Below are positions 5,336-10,719 of a stretch of 10,719 nucleotides of DNA, piece after piece. The position numbers and the translations under genes were made by a program. The notes below the pieces were generated by a model that was not told where the DNA came from, did no database searches, and saw only the letters and a program-made list of their open reading frames with translations. The stretch covers positions 1 to 10,719 of the forward strand of contig VGIY01000065.1 of assembly GCA_016867695.1 (NCBI GenBank), written 5' to 3'. Position 1 is the first letter of the stretch. Every line of letters starts with the position of its first letter. This stretch comes from Candidatus Eiseniibacteriota bacterium. Its GTDB lineage: Bacteria > Eisenbacteria > RBG-16-71-46 > CAIMUX01 > WJJG01.

Positions 5336-6023
5336 CGCCGGCGGGTGTCCCCTTGCGGTAGCCGTAGTAGTAGCCCGAGTCGCCGTACCCCAGCCCCGTC
5401 TCCCGCAGGTTGCCGACGACGAGCCCGAGGATGTTCGCGTCCATGCCGACGCAGATGTCCCGCGCCCGGGTGAGCATCGGCCGGGTCGTCTTTCCCGCCA
5501 TGGCCATCAGGATCACGCCGTCGGCGAAGGGCAGGACCGCCGAGGCGTCGGCCACGGGAACGAGGGCCGGCACGTCGATGAGCACGAGGTGGTAGTCCCG
5601 GCGGAAGGTCTCGAAGGCCCGGGCCAGCTCCGGCGTGCGCAGCAGCAGGGCGGGGTCGTCGCCCTCCGCCGGCGGGAGGACCAGGTCGAGGCTCGCCAGG
5701 CCGGTGTTGAGGATGCACTCGGCGAGCGGCAGCTCGCCCCGGAGAGCGGCGCCGAAGGGGCGCGGGACCTTGATTCCGAAGTGCGTGTTGAGCCGCGGCG
5801 CGCGGAAGTCGAGGTCCACGGCCAGGATCCTGCGGTCGGGATGGAGCGCCAGCGCCGCCGCCAGGTAGGCGACGGTCGTGCTCTTCCCCTCGCCCCGCTC
5901 GGCGCTGGTGACCACGAGGACGCGCAGGCCGTCGCGCTGGCTCCTGCGCCACAGCCGCGCCTCCAGCTTGTGGATCTCGGTGGCCAGCAGCCAGTCGTCG
6001 TTCAGCCGGTCAAGGATTCGCAT
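5304..6023 (-). CDS. BY-type tyrosine autokinase of the EPS machinery
   Basis: This is a 239-residue cytoplasmic P-loop ATPase of the bacterial tyrosine kinase family (CpsD/CapB/Wzc C-domain type). Walker A is SAERGEGKST at 40-49 with Lys47, Walker A' is ILAVDLD at 66-72 and Walker B is LVLID at 146-150. The C-terminus carries a tyrosine cluster (Tyr213, 218, 219, 220, 222), the usual autophosphorylation site. The kinase is a separate protein from its membrane partner, whose gene lies directly upstream and overlaps it by 14 nt. Cycles of kinase phosphorylation are known to tune EPS chain length and export. The ATG at 6023 has GGGAGG 8 nt upstream. Oddities: the segment that in relatives reads as an E-x2-R-x2-R oligomerisation motif is degenerate here (EIHKLEAR at 16-23), and the usual Pro-Pro after Walker B is Pro-Ala. 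Confidence 0.93.
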   Translation of the reverse strand: MRILDRLNDDWLLATEIHKLEARLWRRSQRDGLRVLVVTSAERGEGKSTTVAYLAAALALHPDRRILAVDLDFRAPRLNTHFGIKVPRPFGAALRGELPLAECILNTGLASLDLVLPPAEGDDPALLLRTPELARAFETFRRDYHLVLIDVPALVPVADASAVLPFADGVILMAMAGKTTRPMLTRARDICVGMDANILGLVVGNLRETGLGYGDSGYYYGYRKGTPAGDGQGESNSSG

Positions 6024-7680
6024 CGCGCACGCCTCCCGGATCGATCACCTGCACCGGCACCCCGACGACGGCCCACCGCTGCAACACGCGGCCCCGGACG
6101 GCGAAGAAGCCCAGCGTGATCAGCAGCAGGCCCGCCAGGGCGAGGGGAACCCAATGCCGCCGCGGCCAGCGGCGATGGACGGCGAGGCTCGTCAGCAGCG
6201 GTGTCGTGCCCAGGATGGGCTCCGGCACCACCCGGGCGAAGTCCTCCATCGAGCGCAGCACCGGATCGAGGACCTCGCTCAGGAAAGCGACGCCCGCCCC
6301 CAGCAGGGGGCCCAGGAGCAGCGCGGCGAGCAGGATCCTCGTCTTGTTCGGGCGGCTGGGCTTCAGCGGCAGCGGCGCCGGGTCGAGGACCTCGATCCTC
6401 ACCCCCAGCTTGGTCATCTCCACCGCGCGGCTCACGTCGCTGGCGACGAGCTGGGCCTGGAACGACTGCAGGAGCCGTCGGCTCGTCTCGACCTCCTCCT
6501 CCAGGCGGGCGCGCTCGATCTCCCCTCCCGGTCGCGACTGCGCCTGGCGCCGGTACTCGGCGATGGCGTCTCCGAGCAGGGCCGCCGCGTCCCGCTGCGC
6601 GTCCAGGTCGAGCTTCGAGAAGATGTAGCCGGTGAGGACATCCAGCGCCTCGGCGCTCGCCTCCGGGCAGTGCCGCGCCGAGACCAGCTCGACCTGCTGG
6701 AGCAGCCCCCGGCGCAGCGCCCCCAGCGCCCCGAGAGGGGGCCACTCCCCCGTCTCGATCGCCTCGGCGGACAGGCGCCTGCGCAGCTCGCCGCGCAGGG
6801 CGTCCGTGAGGCTGCGGCCCAGCTCGACGACCTCGGGATCCCGGAGGACCGGATCGGGGTCGATCGCCGGGCCGAACGGCGAGAGCGTCTCGGCGTAGGC
6901 GTCGAGGCGCAGCCGCGCCAACGCCGTCTCGTCGGTGATCCGCCGATAGAGCGCCTCCGCCGGAACGAGCATCCCCTCGCGGATCGTGCCCGACCGCAAA
7001 CCGCGCTCGATGGCCGACAGCTGGTGGCGCTCCAGCGCAGCCTCCGCCCTGCGCAGCTGTTCCTGGTAGATCAGCAGCTGCTCCTTGCCGAACTCGTGGG
7101 CCGCGCGGATGCGCTCCAGCGACTCCTGGCTCGAGGTGTCGACGAAGAGCTCGGTGATCCACCTGGCCAGCGTCTGGGCGAAGGCCGGGTCGTAGTCGGC
7201 GACGACGACCCGGTAGATCCCCGGCCCGTCTCGACCGAAGCGGATCCGCGACTGCAGGTTGGACACCAGGATGCGGATCGCCATCTCCTCGACGCCGACG
7301 CCTGGCGTCTTGCCGGCCTCCTCCTGCGCCTGCTGGCGGATGACCGGGTCCTCGGCCATGCGCAGCAGGCGGATGACCCGCTCCAGGAAGGGACGGCTGC
7401 TGATCCTGCCGACCAGCCTGGCCATCCGCTCCTCGTCGGCCCCGAAGCGCCCCGTGGAGCGCAGGGAGCCACCCATCAGATCCTGCAGCTCTCCGGCAAG
7501 GAGCTGATTCTCCTGGATCATCAGCGTGACTTCCGACTCGTATTCGCTGGGCACGAAGGCCAGGGCGATGAGCGCCGCGCAGAGCGTCGCCGCGGTGCTC
7601 ACCAGGATGACGCCCTTGCGCCGCCAGAGAAGCCGGCCGTAGTGCTTGAGATCGACCGTCCTGTCCATCGAAGCCGTCAT
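6010..7680 (-). CDS. Wzz-type polysaccharide co-polymerase (chain-length determinant)
   Basis: This 556-residue inner-membrane protein begins with the Wzz signature region (DLKHYGRLLWRRK, 10-22) and a first membrane helix at about 23-43. A large, mostly helical periplasmic part follows, with charged coiled-coil stretches around 185-225 and 385-425. The proline-rich stretch DPAPLPLKPSRP (433-444) leads into a second helix at about 447-468, as in GNVR/GumC-like co-polymerases. The loop at 469-509 (with PEPILGTTP) resembles the segment that joins co-polymerase to kinase in fused proteins. Here it is followed by a third helix (about 510-528) and a 28-residue tail, and the kinase is encoded separately just downstream. 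Its role is to set chain length and to bridge polymerisation and export. ATG at 7680 follows a run of eight G; a second ATG at 7668 would shorten the protein by four residues. The length suits the exosortase-associated subgroup, though assignment to it is not proven. Confidence 0.92.
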   Translation of the reverse strand: MTASMDRTVDLKHYGRLLWRRKGVILVSTAATLCAALIALAFVPSEYESEVTLMIQENQLLAGELQDLMGGSLRSTGRFGADEERMARLVGRISSRPFLERVIRLLRMAEDPVIRQQAQEEAGKTPGVGVEEMAIRILVSNLQSRIRFGRDGPGIYRVVVADYDPAFAQTLARWITELFVDTSSQESLERIRAAHEFGKEQLLIYQEQLRRAEAALERHQLSAIERGLRSGTIREGMLVPAEALYRRITDETALARLRLDAYAETLSPFGPAIDPDPVLRDPEVVELGRSLTDALRGELRRRLSAEAIETGEWPPLGALGALRRGLLQQVELVSARHCPEASAEALDVLTGYIFSKLDLDAQRDAAALLGDAIAEYRRQAQSRPGGEIERARLEEEVETSRRLLQSFQAQLVASDVSRAVEMTKLGVRIEVLDPAPLPLKPSRPNKTRILLAALLLGPLLGAGVAFLSEVLDPVLRSMEDFARVVPEPILGTTPLLTSLAVHRRWPRRHWVPLALAGLLLITLGFFAVRGRVLQRWAVVGVPVQVIDPGGVRDANP

Positions 7681-7682
7681 GT

Positions 7683-7690
7683 CCCCCCCC
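7683..7690 (-). promoter_or_regulatory. G8 tract acting as RBS of the co-polymerase gene
   Basis: On the minus strand eight consecutive G end 2 nt before the ATG at 7680. There is no A within the run, unlike the GGAGG-like sites of the neighbouring genes. The position makes it the only candidate ribosome binding site. Confidence 0.45.
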
Positions 7691-7709
7691 GCGCCGGGGC
7701 GGCCGGCGC
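7691..7709 (-). other. 7-bp perfect hairpin between export and co-polymerase genes
   Basis: Arms GCGCCGG and CCGGCGC (7-bp, loop of 5 nt) occupy the centre of the 43-nt gap and directly abut the G8 tract. No T run follows, so it is not a classical terminator. It could stabilise the upstream mRNA end or affect translation of the co-polymerase. Confidence 0.45.
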
Positions 7710-7723
7710 TCGCCGAGAGCCGA

Positions 7724-8680
7724 TCACCGGGAGAGCAGGATCAGGCTGACCGCCACGGAGAGCAGGGGAGCGAATCGCCCCACACCGCCCATCAGCTCGT
7801 CCCAGGTCGATCTCCTGCCGGGCACGGTGATCGTGTCGCCGGCCCGCAGTTCGATGTCCGCCGCCGGGCGCGCCGAATCGAGATAGCTCTGCAGGTCGAG
7901 CCGGTAGGCAACCGCGCCCCGCTCCGTGGGCCGCGTCAGGCGCACCCGGCTCAGGTCGGCGTTGGGCAGGCCGCCGCCCGAGGCGGAGATCGCCTCGACC
8001 ACGCTCGCCGCCGCGCTCAGCCGATAGGTTCCCGGCGCGCGCACGGCGCCGAGGACCTGGAACCGATCCCCGGTGACGACGCTGCCGACGAGCGAAGGCA
8101 CGAGGACCGTGTCCTTCGGTCGCAGCGACGGCGGGGGCTCCTTGTCGGCATGCTCGACGCCGCGCGAGAGGTCCGCGGTCACGGTGCGCTGCCCATCCCC
8201 TTCGGCCTCGTCGCGGATGATCTGCACGCGGGCGAGATCCGCCTCCGGCGTGGCGCCGCCGGCGTTCAGGATGACCGACCAGAGGTCGGGGATCGAGCGG
8301 AATCCGTAGCGGCCCGGGGCGCGCACCTCGCCGACCACTGTGACGCTGCGGCTGTTGTACTGGGCCACGGCCACGACTACCTCGACGATGCTGGGGTCGA
8401 GCAGTCGGTAGCGCTCGGTCAGCAGCGGCGTCAGCTCGGCCAGCGTGCGGCCCTTGACCTCCACCTCGCCGACCAGCGGGAGACGGAGCCGGCCGGTCGG
8501 ATCCACGGTCGCCGCCCCCGTCAGCTCGGGCCTCTGCCAGACCTGGATCTCCAGGACGTCGTCGGGGCCGAGCCGGTAGTCTCCCTGCTCCGCGCCGCCG
8601 GCGACGGCCTGCGCGAGCGCGGGGCCCGCGGCCGCGAAGGCCAGACCGTGAACCAGTAGGACGGCGAGAAACCGCATCAT
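7724..8680 (-). CDS. Polysaccharide export protein (Poly_export plus SLBB domains)
   Basis: This 318-residue exported protein belongs to the outer-membrane polysaccharide export (OPX/Wza-like) family. A signal peptide covers 1-25 (MMRF start, Leu/Ala core, ALAQA). There is no cysteine for lipid attachment, unlike Wza. The Poly_export domain starts at YRLGPDDVLEI (35-45) and runs to about 105. Two SLBB-type repeats follow, seen as VVGEVRAPGRYGF (115-127) and VLGAVRAPGTYRL (209-221). The C-terminus ends in a short hydrophobic stretch at 303-316. It would carry the finished polymer across periplasm and outer membrane with the co-polymerase encoded next. Two adjacent ATGs (8680 and 8677) follow GGGGAGG at 8686-8692, with spacings of 5 and 8 nt; the second is better spaced, while the first overlaps the preceding stop as ATGA. 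Either start gives the same protein but for one methionine. Confidence 0.93.
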   Translation of the reverse strand: MMRFLAVLLVHGLAFAAAGPALAQAVAGGAEQGDYRLGPDDVLEIQVWQRPELTGAATVDPTGRLRLPLVGEVEVKGRTLAELTPLLTERYRLLDPSIVEVVVAVAQYNSRSVTVVGEVRAPGRYGFRSIPDLWSVILNAGGATPEADLARVQIIRDEAEGDGQRTVTADLSRGVEHADKEPPPSLRPKDTVLVPSLVGSVVTGDRFQVLGAVRAPGTYRLSAAASVVEAISASGGGLPNADLSRVRLTRPTERGAVAYRLDLQSYLDSARPAADIELRAGDTITVPGRRSTWDELMGGVGRFAPLLSVAVSLILLSR

Positions 8681-9906
8681 CGTATCCTCCCCACCTTGTC
8701 CCGCAGCGCGGCGCAGAACTGCGCGAACCGCTCGGCCTGCTTCTCGAAACTGAACGACTCGGCCGCCCGCGCCGCCCCCGCCCTGGCCAGGGCGCGGGCC
8801 CGAGCCGGATCGGCCAGGGCCGCGGCGATCGCCTCCGCCAGCGCCCCGGCATCGCCCGGGGGCGCGAGCCAGCCGGTGCGGCCGGGATCGATCAACTCGC
8901 CGACCCCGCCGACATCGGTCGCCAGCACCGGAGCGCCGGCGGCCATGGCCTCCAGGACGACGTTGGGCATCCCCTCGGTCAGCGAGGGATTGACGACGAG
9001 ATCGGCGGCCGCCAGATAGGGGCGGATGTCGGGCCGGAACCCGGCGAGCACGACCCGTCCCTCCAGGCCCCCCGAGGCGATCTGCCGCGCGAGGGCCGGC
9101 GCCTCCCGCCCCTCGCCCAGAATCACCAGGCAGATGGGCGGGTCGGCCCCGGCCAGCAGCCGCATCGCCTCCACGAGGCCGCGATGGCCCTTCTCCGCGC
9201 TCAAGCGCCCGGCGGCGACGAGGACTCTCGCGCCCCGGGGCAGGCCGAACTCCCCGACCGGATCCGCGGGGGTCGTCTCGCCCGCGCTCTCGACGCCGTT
9301 GGGCAGGACCTGGATCCGGTCCCGCTCGACCCCGCGGCGGGCGAGCAGCTCGCGCGTCGCCGCGGAGACGCACAGGAGGCTCTCGAAGCGGCGCAGGAGC
9401 CGCCGATCGAGCCACTCGTAGGCCCTCACCCGCCGGTTCTCGGCCGTGTAGCCGCGCACCATCGGCACCTGCAGGACTCGCGCCCGGCGGCGCGCCAGGT
9501 AGCCGACCAGGTTCGACTTGTATCCGTGGGTGACGAGGATCTCGGCGCCGCAGCCGGTCAGGAAGCGCGCCAGCTGCCCCGCCGCGGCGGGGCTGAACGG
9601 GGAGCGGGTGTCGACGAGGAAGGTCTCCAGGCCGCGCGCCCGCGCCCGCTCGATCACCTCGACCGAGGGCCGGTTCTCGCGGAACGAGCCGACGATCGCC
9701 CTCCACCCCCGCTCGCGCAGCCGCGCGCTCAGCTCGACGATCTGCTTCTCCGGGCCGCCGGCGAAGTTGCTGGCGACGAGATGGCAGACGACCCCGCCCC
9801 GGGAGGCGAGTTCCGCCCGGCCGGCGGCTCCGGGGGGGGCGGGCGCGCCGCCCGCATCCGCCGCTGCGGAGCGTGTCGCGCGCACGCCGCTCGCCATGGG
9901 TCCCAT
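8677..9906 (-). CDS. GT4 family glycosyltransferase
   Basis: This 409-residue cytoplasmic or membrane-associated enzyme has the GT-B fold of family GT4. After an Ala/Gly-rich N-terminal extension (about 1-36), the acceptor domain starts VVCHLVASNFAGGPEKQ (39-55), with the family's Gly-Gly turn at 50-51. LPNGVE at 201-206 marks the crossing to the donor domain. There AAGRLSAEKG (231-240) and the EX7E motif Glu311...Glu319 in SLTEGMPNVVLEAMAAG (308-324) bind the nucleotide sugar. It is a retaining transferase that would add a sugar to the lipid-linked precursor; the sugar is not predictable. ATG at 9906 has GGGGGAG 9 nt upstream and stands 36 nt after the sugar transferase stop. A second in-frame ATG (9897) could also be used. 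Its end overlaps the export gene by 4 nt. Confidence 0.93.
   Translation of the reverse strand: MGPMASGVRATRSAAADAGGAPAPPGAAGRAELASRGGVVCHLVASNFAGGPEKQIVELSARLRERGWRAIVGSFRENRPSVEVIERARARGLETFLVDTRSPFSPAAAGQLARFLTGCGAEILVTHGYKSNLVGYLARRRARVLQVPMVRGYTAENRRVRAYEWLDRRLLRRFESLLCVSAATRELLARRGVERDRIQVLPNGVESAGETTPADPVGEFGLPRGARVLVAAGRLSAEKGHRGLVEAMRLLAGADPPICLVILGEGREAPALARQIASGGLEGRVVLAGFRPDIRPYLAAADLVVNPSLTEGMPNVVLEAMAAGAPVLATDVGGVGELIDPGRTGWLAPPGDAGALAEAIAAALADPARARALARAGAARAAESFSFEKQAERFAQFCAALRDKVGRIR
8686..8692 (-). promoter_or_regulatory. Ribosome binding site of the export protein
   Basis: GGGGAGG on the minus strand lies inside the last codons of the GT4 gene, 5 and 8 nt before the two candidate ATGs. 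With the ATGA overlap this points to coupled translation of the two genes. Confidence 0.75.
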
Positions 9907-9915
9907 CGGCCGATT

Positions 9916-9922
9916 CTCCCCC
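9916..9922 (-). promoter_or_regulatory. Ribosome binding site of the GT4 gene
   Basis: GGGGGAG on the minus strand is 9 nt from the ATG at 9906, which supports this start over the ATG at 9897. Confidence 0.6.
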
Positions 9923-9942
9923 GTCGTCCGCGGCGCGCGCTA

Positions 9943-10719
9943 CTAGCGCGCCCCCCGCCCGAGGATCATCACGCTGATCGTCTTCAGGATGATCTTGATG
10001 TCCAGGAGCCGGGAGCGGTGCCGCACGTAGAACAGGTCGTACTGGACCTTCTTGCGGACATCCTCCACGCTGCCGTCGTAGTCGCGCTCCACCTGCGCCA
10101 GCCCGGTGATGCCCGGATGCACGCTGAGGCGCTGCGTGTAGTCGGGGATCTGCCCGCGCAGCTGCTCGACGAAGCGGGGCCGCTCCGGCCGCGGCCCGAT
10201 CAGGCGCATCTGTCCCTGGAGGACGTTGATCAGCTGCGGCAGCTCGTCGAAGCGCAGCTTGCGCAGGACGCGGCCGACGCGGGTGATTCGCGGGTCGCGC
10301 GCGCTCGCCCAGACCGGCCCGGTGTGCTTCTCCGCCTCGGGCACCATCGTGCGGAACTTGTAGATCAGGAACACCTGGCCGTGCCCGGGAGTCCGGCGGC
10401 GCTCGGCGGGCTCGGCGGAGGCCGCTCCCCCGGGCCGGCGTCGACGCTCGAGCCCGACGCGCTCCTGGCGGTAGAAGACGCCCCCCGCGGGGGGCTCGAG
10501 CTTGATCGCCAGGGTGAGCAGCAGCATCAGCGGCGAGGCGATGATGAGCAGGACGAGCGCCGCCAGCCGCTCCCAGAGCCCGACGCTCCCCGCGCGGCTC
10601 GAGGCGGGCAGGCGCACCGCGGCCTGCGGCGGGGGGAGCTTCGTCCAGGGGGCGAAGCTGAACCCCTGACTCGCCGCCGGAGGCCCCGCGGGGCTCTCCC
10701 GGCCGCTCTCCTGTCGTCT
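9943..10719 (-). CDS. Initiating sugar-phosphate transferase, C-terminal part (cut by right window edge)
   Basis: The frame is open from the right edge to the TAG at 9943 and gives at least 258 residues. A GTG at 10617 is the only in-frame start candidate in the window but lacks a Shine-Dalgarno site, so the true start probably lies outside. Counting from that GTG, the protein shows the bacterial sugar transferase domain. A membrane helix lies at about 17-39, followed by VFYRQERVG at 47-55 and IYKFRTM at 85-91. The catalytic block runs from DPRITRVGR (108-116) through FDELPQL (123-129) to RLIGPRPERP (138-147). HPGITGLAQV (167-176) and YDLFYVRH (193-200) complete the set. Such enzymes move a sugar-phosphate from UDP-sugar to undecaprenyl phosphate, the first step of repeat-unit assembly. 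An unusual Arg/Ala/Pro-rich stretch of about 24 residues (57-80) sits between RQERVG and IYKFRTM. A longer polyprenyl glycosylphosphotransferase with N-terminal helices upstream is possible. Confidence 0.92.
   Translation of the reverse strand, partial: RRQESGRESPAGPPAASQGFSFAPWTKLPPPQAAVRLPASSRAGSVGLWERLAALVLLIIASPLMLLLTLAIKLEPPAGGVFYRQERVGLERRRRPGGAASAEPAERRRTPGHGQVFLIYKFRTMVPEAEKHTGPVWASARDPRITRVGRVLRKLRFDELPQLINVLQGQMRLIGPRPERPRFVEQLRGQIPDYTQRLSVHPGITGLAQVERDYDGSVEDVRKKVQYDLFYVRHRSRLLDIKIILKTISVMILGRGAR

Noticed and set aside
5878..7749. Plus-strand open frame of 623 codons opposite the co-polymerase gene
   Set aside because: Antisense shadow caused by high GC third positions; the protein is Arg/Gln/Leu-rich without any domain, and the minus strand holds a clear Wzz-type gene.

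Overview
This 10.7 kb window is very GC-rich and every gene I can support lies on the minus strand, so it reads from right to left. It is most of an envelope or exopolysaccharide (EPS) locus of a Gram-negative bacterium. The evidence is an outer-membrane polysaccharide export protein, a Wzz-type inner-membrane co-polymerase and a PEP-CTERM-tailed secreted protein, which is the substrate class of exosortase. High GC plus PEP-CTERM plus a split co-polymerase/tyrosine kinase pair would fit deep proteobacterial-like lineages, Acidobacteriota, Myxococcota or similar phyla. I cannot fix the phylum from sequence reading alone.

Layout in transcription order. (1) 10719-9943: partial initiating sugar-phosphate transferase, cut by the right edge. 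(2) 9906-8677: GT4 glycosyltransferase. (3) 8680-7724: periplasmic/outer-membrane export protein with Poly_export and SLBB domains. (4) 7680-6010: Wzz-type chain-length co-polymerase. (5) 6023-5304: separate BY-type tyrosine autokinase with a C-terminal tyrosine cluster. (6) 5335-4268: ExoA-like GT2 glycosyltransferase with membrane segments. (7) 4271-3036: second GT2 with the D,D,D,QxxRW signature and membrane segments. (8) 3015-1672: CapK/PaaK-type adenylate-forming enzyme. These eight genes are spaced by 43 nt or less or overlap (4, 14, 32 and 4 nt), which indicates one operon. (9) 1429-779: PEP-CTERM protein with its own candidate sigma-70-type promoter and a hairpin terminator. (10) 628-1: 5' part of a secreted alpha/beta hydrolase, cut by the left edge; its open frame has no stop inside the window.

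How they would work together (inference from families): the sugar transferase loads the first sugar-phosphate on undecaprenyl phosphate and the three glycosyltransferases extend the repeat unit. The co-polymerase, its kinase and the export protein control length and carry the polymer to the surface. The CapK-like enzyme may activate an acyl or aryl group for decoration. No flippase, polymerase or exosortase gene is visible here, so the locus must continue outside the window, or the processive-type GT2 does part of the polymerisation.

The most interesting point is that the PEP-CTERM protein has a single cysteine in a Phe-Cys-Val-Asp context and a later Leu-Gln-Leu-Ala-Ile-Trp motif. That resembles the Cys-Gln pair of internal-thioester (TED/TQXA) adhesin domains, which would make it a candidate covalently binding matrix or surface protein made next to an EPS operon. 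No CRISPR array, tRNA, rRNA, insertion sequence or integrase was seen. The only gene-free stretches are short (629-778 and 1430-1671).
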